From CAYRVX01 sp964642165 (GTDB lineage: Bacteria; Planctomycetota; Phycisphaerae; SM23-33): a stretch of DNA of 34,087 bases. Positions 30,901 through 34,087 of this stretch are shown piece after piece. The DNA lies in the NCBI GenBank assembly GCA_964642165.1, contig CAZXOC010000046.1, positions 1 to 34,087 on the forward strand. The letters are read 5' to 3'. The notes under the pieces are model-generated. The model did no database searches. It was not told where the DNA came from and was given only the letters and a program-made list of their open reading frames with translations. How positions within the stretch are numbered: position 1 is the stretch's first letter; the number at the start of each line of letters is the position of its first letter. The position numbers were made by a program, and so were the translations under genes.

Positions 30901-31003
30901 GAGCAACGTCGTCCGCACCTTCCGCCGCTACGCCGCCCGCCGCGACCTGAACCTCTACTACAGCCGCTGGCCCGACCAGCCCGCTCCGCCACCGCGTCCC
31001 TGA
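27944..31003 (+). CDS. Secreted GH5-like (clan GH-A) glycosidase with GH2-type sugar-binding domains, interrupted by assembly gap
   Basis: The ATG at 27944 follows a doubled SD. As drawn the product is 1,019 residues, 34 of them unknown because of 100 Ns. A signal peptide (VLPTVLLAAASACSAG) leads into a galactose-binding-like beta-sandwich (DLSEHLTPGRHVLTVSA). After the gap comes a second sandwich typical of GH2 N-terminal domains (WYRNHVHVPAEW, LWVNDREV). The C-terminal third is a GH-A TIM barrel. The acid/base glutamate is in AYDLINEPF (Glu831 in the gapped numbering) and the nucleophile in HCGEYGGF (Glu935). SFHDYNF and YQWQLDG are further barrel-strand motifs. It probably hydrolyses beta-linked glycans outside the cytoplasm; the substrate cannot be read from the sequence. 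Both sides of the gap read in the same frame only if the gap is 100 bp or differs from that by a multiple of three. Confidence 0.8.
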   Translation: MKTPRVLPTVLLAAASACSAGEWLSADLPSGRAPFAPVSLFWFRVVRSPVVYRKVVDVPAGTDRATGLLRTRGYVYVCVDGEQLYAWGAAKDKPERTPIPGEPDRLHEVDLSEHLTPGRHVLTVSAPAGSKDAGGFVLDGGLYEGTTRLATLTSDASWTATVFRPTTILEDHAVMTPGYDGRARRGVCTPAMPATVVGGKWTASQDXXXXXXXXXXXXXXXXXXXXXXXXXXXXXXXXXXRHVKVAPISPATDELRRKLIARAVAHPLNRLNESRYDRLGWLPHPHLTDSDLGRWGIRVNPVTGPTKLVLSPRWRFRTDPRDAGLQELRHTIGYNIEGQWPRIDGRQSWTKNRAFANYKGIAWYRNHVHVPAEWAGNDVTLRMRVAGKARLWVNDREVTRRRYADPRAFTIPARAVAFGSDNLIAVRVVADGAQRGLSGETEVSCPSLDGPGAGRTPPVRVLASPLSPCVALLPQLLPPGAPGPIHVHHAGRAELLLPGGKWTRRYEARRDGRLSANWVLLWLTPAAPTGPERPILLVFEGNPGAVECAEGVTRITPSVRFGNRVLAVRPWAKALPRKTDPSVRRQAAFWSRAAMAMPVNYMSVTRVVKPGKPWEQTTVDRVPAGPVLEHTVFYDHLETKDAWGTRPLKIAPVPALCSFAMDTNFRGLEIEDRGRVQVLQDGGLAAPYRGVVGVDRVTYRYPIEPWPRLVGFTSWMFAGSDTGVLGNEREMEIIAATGANSYRPQNNFSDERSPHYKGDPRTRIQIMADFCRAQGVNFMNNIDQTLGAKREEVRADYRRWVETRLFPHYDKLVPQLAGRAFWEVAYDLINEPFDHQAPAYNRVTKELTARIRKLDRRHLCYVEPCQAWGAIQQLRLIEPTGDPLTVYSFHDYNFRMKTPEDRWPTVERDVGDICRMWWPAFEFAIRHGVGMHCGEYGGFHRPTNDLLCQATLLNDFLRIFDQFGMHHHYYTGRGVYQWQLDGSLRPSNVVRTFRRYAARRDLNLYYSRWPDQPAPPPRP
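28564..28663. other. Assembly gap (100 Ns)
   Basis: Exactly 100 Ns inside the GH5-like gene. A round 100 is a common default for a scaffold gap of unknown size, so the missing coding length is unknown. Confidence 0.98.
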
Positions 31004-31019
31004 GCCGGCCGGGATCGTC

Positions 31020-31219
31020 ACCTCGATGGATGAGCGTCCCGCCCGCGTCCCGGATGTCCGGCGCCTCGAGCCAGACGTACGCGTGCTTCGCCCCGAAGAG
31101 GTGTTTCAGCAGCGTTGTCCTGCCGGACCGGCGCGGGCCGGCAAGCTGCATTCCTGCATGGCCAATTCGACGGTCTCGAAGTCAACGATGTGTAGTTTTG
31201 TGTCGGTTCGCGCGCGCAT
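31020..31219 (-). pseudogene. Remnant of an AAA-type ATPase (DUF4143-like), frameshifted and truncated
   Basis: On the - strand one frame reads MQLAGPRRSGRTTLLKHLFG followed by AYVWLEAPDIRD. This is the N-terminus of the P-loop ATPases that usually carry a C-terminal DUF4143, where the expected Walker A is GPRxSGKTT; here the lysine is Arg. An upstream ATG at 31219 opens a different frame, reading KLHIVDFETVELAMQ. The two frames are separated by an imperfect tandem duplication, ctgcattc-ctgcat at 31146-31159 on the + strand. Removing 8 bp joins them as VELAMQ-LAGPRRSGRTT. Downstream the similarity stops at about 31050, just beside the GH5-like stop, so more than 80% of the gene is missing. 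It is not expected to be functional. Confidence 0.6.
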
Positions 31220-31441
31220 TACAATGATAGGATTTAATCTGTTAATGTAAGATCTAACGGAAGTTAAAAGGCCCAAATCTTACGAGTATATTTCGACCTC
31301 TGTACAAAACGCCGCCTCCTCCGTAATCTGCACAACGCGGTCGGGAATCCCCCCCCGAAGCGGCCATAGGTCTTGAGTTGGCCAGAGTCGCAACGTCGAG
31401 TCCCGCCAGGGACGACTGACCCATCGTCGACCGCGGCGCCG
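31220..31441. other. AT-rich patch and gene-free spacer
   Basis: Positions 31220-31310 are strikingly AT-rich for this window, for example gatttaatctgttaatgtaag. They include a 7-bp inverted repeat gtaagat (31247-31253) / atcttac (31277-31283) enclosing a smaller taac-ggaa-gtta stem. The rest returns to high GC and includes a run of eight Cs near 31350. Reading frames across it resemble nothing recognisable. It may be the old promoter region of the ATPase remnant or an insertion scar. Confidence 0.5.
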
Positions 31442-31942
31442 TCACGGCAGGTTGGCGATGGTGCCGTTGGCCCGCTGCTTGGCGGCGCGAATGCTGGTCT
31501 CCCACGTCTGCTGGACGGTGGCATTCGTTCCGTGGGCCGTCTGCGTGTCGTACCTTCGGTTGGCCCGGTCGACCCGCGCCTGGATCTGCCGCTCGAGCCG
31601 CCGGGCCGCCCCGCGCAGGTTGCGGCACCGTGCCACCGTCAAGGCGGTGAGCTGGTTGTACAGCTCGCGCGCGCCGAGGGCCGTGATGTCGTAATGCCCC
31701 TGTTCGTGCCGCAGCAGGGCCGCTGTCTTGCGGCCGCGAACGGCCCAGCTCCGGCTGCGGACGACGCCCAGCCTCATGCGGACGCTCGCCACACGGCAGC
31801 CCCCGTCCCGCTGTCGCTGAACGCGGTAGGTGTAGGGGTACTCGGCGCGGATTCTGGCATCCTCCCGGGCGCCCCGGGGCCGCTGCCTCACCTCGCGAAA
31901 CTCGTGCCATCCGACGTTGTGGTTGAAACCGGACAGGGCCAA
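31442..31942 (-). CDS. DUF922-type putative Zn-dependent protease
   Basis: The core LLRHEQGHYDITALGARELY has a HExxH-type metal motif (H-E-Q-G-H) followed by Y-D-I, as in the DUF922 family of predicted secreted Zn-proteases. It is preceded by SWAVRGRKTAA and followed at the C-terminus by YDTQTAHGTNATVQQTWE, another family signature (Y.. .T.HG.n...Q..W). A TTG start at 31942 gives 166 residues and has AAAGGAG 7 nt upstream. An in-frame GTG at 31969 (175 residues) lacks a ribosome-binding site. No signal peptide is visible from either start, so secretion is doubtful. The substrate is unknown. The gene stands alone between two spacers, in the same direction as the beta-propeller gene. Confidence 0.78.
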   Translation of the reverse strand: MALSGFNHNVGWHEFREVRQRPRGAREDARIRAEYPYTYRVQRQRDGGCRVASVRMRLGVVRSRSWAVRGRKTAALLRHEQGHYDITALGARELYNQLTALTVARCRNLRGAARRLERQIQARVDRANRRYDTQTAHGTNATVQQTWETSIRAAKQRANGTIANLP

Positions 31943-32076
31943 GGCAGTGCTCCTTTCCCGCGGCGTCACTCACGTGACGGCCGCTCGGCCGCCTCGCGGC
32001 GCGCTTGCGGAGATGGGCTCTCTCCATCGCCGAAGTCTCTCTGGCTGTTCTTCTCCCCGCAGTCTACCAGGGGGCA

Positions 32077-32092
32077 GGGGACAAAGCTCCCC
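32077..32092. other. Small GC hairpin downstream of the beta-propeller gene
   Basis: gggga-caaagc-tcccc forms a 5-bp stem with a 6-nt loop, 26 bp past the stop of the - strand gene ending at 32118. There is no T-run, so this is at best a weak terminator or a REP-like element. Confidence 0.25.
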
Positions 32093-32117
32093 GATCCTGC
32101 TCGACAGCAAGGCGACC

Positions 32118-34073
32118 TCACGGGGCGGGGATCTCGTAGCTGTACAGGTGCGAGCCGCCGGCGAAGTAGATCCGCCCGTCGAGCAGATCGCCCCCCGGGC
32201 CGATCGGCACGGGCGACTTGGCCAGCAGCGTGATGGCGAACGTGCCCGGCGCGATGCGGGCGACGCCGCGGACGAACAGCATGAAGACCGCCTTGTCCGG
32301 GCCCGGCACGAACACCCGCGGGCCCTGCTGGTAGTTGGTCGATCCGAAGGCGGCCCGGGTGTCCTGCTGGTGGACGACCTTCCTGCGCGCGGGGTCGAAG
32401 ACGAAGAAGCGCGCCCGGTCCGCGACCCCGTAGACGAGCCCGCCGGGCGCCGGGCACAGGTCCGTGACCTGCTGTACGCCGGGCAGCACGGCCGCATGCC
32501 ACGCCAGCCGCTTCGTCGCGATGTCCATGAGGTACAGCTCGGCCTGGCGGGCCTTCTTCTCGCCGCCGGTGCCGGGACTGGTGGTCGTGCCGCCCAGGAG
32601 CTTGCCCCCCGGCAGCGCCGCGAGGCTCATCGTGGAATGCTCCGGAAGGATGGCCGTGTGCTCCAGGAGCGTCCGCGCACCGGTCCGGCGGTCCCAGAAC
32701 AGCAGCCCCCCGCCGGTGTAGCCGTAGCCCGGCGTGCCGGCCAGCACGAGCGTCCTGCCGTCCGGGTGGGCCAGCAGGTCGTGCGGGCGGTTGATGGCCG
32801 GCGCGCACTGCGTCAGGAACTGCGGGTTGCCGTCGGCCGCGCCCTTCCGCGTCGCCACCCACGGCCGGGACGGGTCCCATTCCAGCAGGAATCCGCCGGT
32901 GTAGCCGCCGACAAAGAAGCGCTCGCCCTGCCGCGCCACCGTGTTCCACTGGCCGTAGCTCGCGCGGTTGGTCCACGCGTCGCTCTTCGGGTCGTAGCGG
33001 AAGAACCGCATGGGGAACGCCGTGCCGCCGCAGATCGTGCCGTCCGGAGCGGCCGCCAGCCCCATCACGTGCGCGCCCTCGCTGTGGTAGTCGAACGTCA
33101 CGCTCCGGGTGCGCTTCGCCTTGGGGTCCTCCACGACGAGCGTGCGGGTGACCAGGTCGCAGCTTCGCAGCCGCTTGCCGTCGGGAAACGCGCGATGGAA
33201 CAGCCCCTGGCTGCCGGTGATGACGGGCTTCCTGCGGATGCGCTTCGGCTTGGCGATCTTCCTGGCCCGGCCCTTGTACAGCTCGTACCAGCCGCCGGTA
33301 GCGCCGCGGAGGGCCTGGCCGTACACCTTGCCGTCCACGTCGCGGCAAACGTAGGCGGTGCCTCGCCCGCGCTCGCCCGGCGGGATCATCGCCGCGGCTT
33401 TGCCCGTCCGGGGGTCGAGGGCGAGGATGTGGCTGGCCGTGCTGCCCACCGCGAAGTAGATCCACCCCGCGTCGTCCGCGGCGACGTAGCGCTGGTACTG
33501 GCGCCAGTTCTCCTTGTGCACGTGGCCGTAGTCGCGGAACGCCCGGCTCCCCGGGTCAAAGGACACCACGCCGCTGTGGGGGTACGTCACCGACCAGATG
33601 ACGCCGCGGTCGTCCTCGGTCATGCCCATGGCCATTCTCGGGGCGGTCTTGCGGCAGAAGGTGAACGCGCGCCGGGCGGGGTCGAACTCGACGAAGTGGC
33701 TGTTGAAGTGCGTGTAGAACCGGTTGCCGCTGGAGAGGATCGAGGCGTAGGGGCAGTCGCCCCCGGGCCGGAAGGGCATGGGGAACTCCCGGCTGGCGCC
33801 CGTCTCGGCGTCGATCATCAACAGGGCGTAGCCCCCGCGGTGGTCGAAGAGCCACACGAGGACGACGTTTCGGCCGTCGCCGTCGACGGTGGCGACCGTG
33901 CCGCGGTGGTTGCTGACGGGCGTGGCGACGCCGTGATGCGAGAAGCCGCCGCCGAGGTCCTCCGTCGCGCCCGCCGCCGCGGGCGCCGTGAGGGCCAGGG
34001 CGATCACCATGGGAAGCATCGCTGCCGCCGCTGGCAGCGCACCTGCCGGCGCCGATCCACGTCGCGTACGCAC
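32118..34073 (-). CDS. Secreted beta-propeller protein of unknown function
   Basis: This is a 651-residue reading frame from GTG 34073. The frame stays open to the window edge, so the true start may lie beyond it. An Arg-rich n-region and hydrophobic stretch (MLPMVIALALTAPAAAGATE) give a secretion signal. If the internal Met is used the protein is 633 residues. The body is made of propeller blades with recurring xhxxhDPxxxxh strands: HFVEFDPARRAF, GVVSFDPGSRAF, ILALDPRTGKA, FRYDPKSDAW, FLLEWDPSRPW, LLFWDRRTGAR, LYLMDIATKR and FFVFDPARRK. This resembles YVTN/SMP-30/Vgb-like six- to eight-bladed propellers, but no catalytic motif was recognised. It could be a sugar-acid lactonase or lyase-type propeller, or a binding protein. 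A 148-bp spacer (31970-32117) separates it from the DUF922 gene. Confidence 0.72.
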   Translation of the reverse strand: MRTRRGSAPAGALPAAAAMLPMVIALALTAPAAAGATEDLGGGFSHHGVATPVSNHRGTVATVDGDGRNVVLVWLFDHRGGYALLMIDAETGASREFPMPFRPGGDCPYASILSSGNRFYTHFNSHFVEFDPARRAFTFCRKTAPRMAMGMTEDDRGVIWSVTYPHSGVVSFDPGSRAFRDYGHVHKENWRQYQRYVAADDAGWIYFAVGSTASHILALDPRTGKAAAMIPPGERGRGTAYVCRDVDGKVYGQALRGATGGWYELYKGRARKIAKPKRIRRKPVITGSQGLFHRAFPDGKRLRSCDLVTRTLVVEDPKAKRTRSVTFDYHSEGAHVMGLAAAPDGTICGGTAFPMRFFRYDPKSDAWTNRASYGQWNTVARQGERFFVGGYTGGFLLEWDPSRPWVATRKGAADGNPQFLTQCAPAINRPHDLLAHPDGRTLVLAGTPGYGYTGGGLLFWDRRTGARTLLEHTAILPEHSTMSLAALPGGKLLGGTTTSPGTGGEKKARQAELYLMDIATKRLAWHAAVLPGVQQVTDLCPAPGGLVYGVADRARFFVFDPARRKVVHQQDTRAAFGSTNYQQGPRVFVPGPDKAVFMLFVRGVARIAPGTFAITLLAKSPVPIGPGGDLLDGRIYFAGGSHLYSYEIPAP

Positions 34074-34087
34074 CCGTCGCCGCTCGC

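Noticed and set aside
27680..31021. A 1,113-codon - strand frame crossing the GH5-like gene and the N gap
   Set aside because: It is antisense to catalytic motifs of the glycosidase and depends on the artificial 100-N spacing. It has no domain.
31026..31250. Small + strand gene of 74 codons after the GH5-like gene
   Set aside because: It is antisense to the ATPase remnant, shows no ribosome-binding site or family, and its only recognisable content is the complement of the P-loop region.
31970..32117. Small gene or regulatory RNA between the DUF922 and beta-propeller genes
   Set aside because: Only a weak 5-bp hairpin is visible. Reading frames through it are shadows without start signals.

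Overview
The window is very GC-rich DNA, roughly 70% by eye. It most likely comes from an uncultured member of Planctomycetota, because it combines several lineage habits: a giant secreted RTX/FG-GAP/cadherin/dockerin mosaic protein, a Tat-signal sugar-isomerase-like protein, large secreted polysaccharide lyases and glycoside hydrolases, and a secreted beta-propeller. The assignment is inferred from gene content. No rRNA, tRNA or other phylogenetic marker is present. A run of exactly 100 Ns shows that the sequence is a draft scaffold.

Layout: (1) Positions 2-21316 (+) are one uninterrupted reading frame that enters from the left edge, so at least 7,104 residues of one protein. Its order is RTX repeats, flagellin-IN-like modules alternating with RTX and PPC-like modules, an FG-GAP propeller region, an ELWxxDGT-like propeller, leucine-rich repeats (LRRs) with an embedded golvesin-like domain, LamG, two SdrD-B-like modules, nine cadherin/Ig-like repeats (five with an exact 303-bp period), a VCBS-like module, two dockerin-type EF-hand regions and a Pro/Ala then Arg-rich tail. 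(2) Positions 21304-27779 (-) hold a Tat-exported sugar-isomerase-like protein, a heparinase II/III-like polysaccharide lyase and a uronate-isomerase-like protein. The last two overlap by 4 bp (GTGA). (3) Positions 27944-31003 (+), divergent from that group, encode a secreted GH5-like glycosidase interrupted by the assembly gap. (4) Positions 31004-31441 hold no intact gene. They contain a broken AAA-ATPase remnant with a visible 8-bp duplication and a locally AT-rich patch. (5) Positions 31442-31942 (-) encode a DUF922-type putative zinc protease. (6) Positions 32118-34073 (-) encode a secreted beta-propeller protein near the right edge.

Working model (inference): the lyase, the uronate isomerase, the sugar isomerase and the GH5-like enzyme form a small locus for breaking down a uronic-acid-containing polysaccharide. 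The lyase and glycosidase would act outside the cytoplasm and the uronate isomerase would handle the released uronates. No transporter, SusC/D pair or regulator is visible. The giant protein is probably a calcium-binding surface or extracellular protein. Its link to the carbohydrate genes is only positional: its stop codon and that of the uronate isomerase share a 13-bp palindrome.
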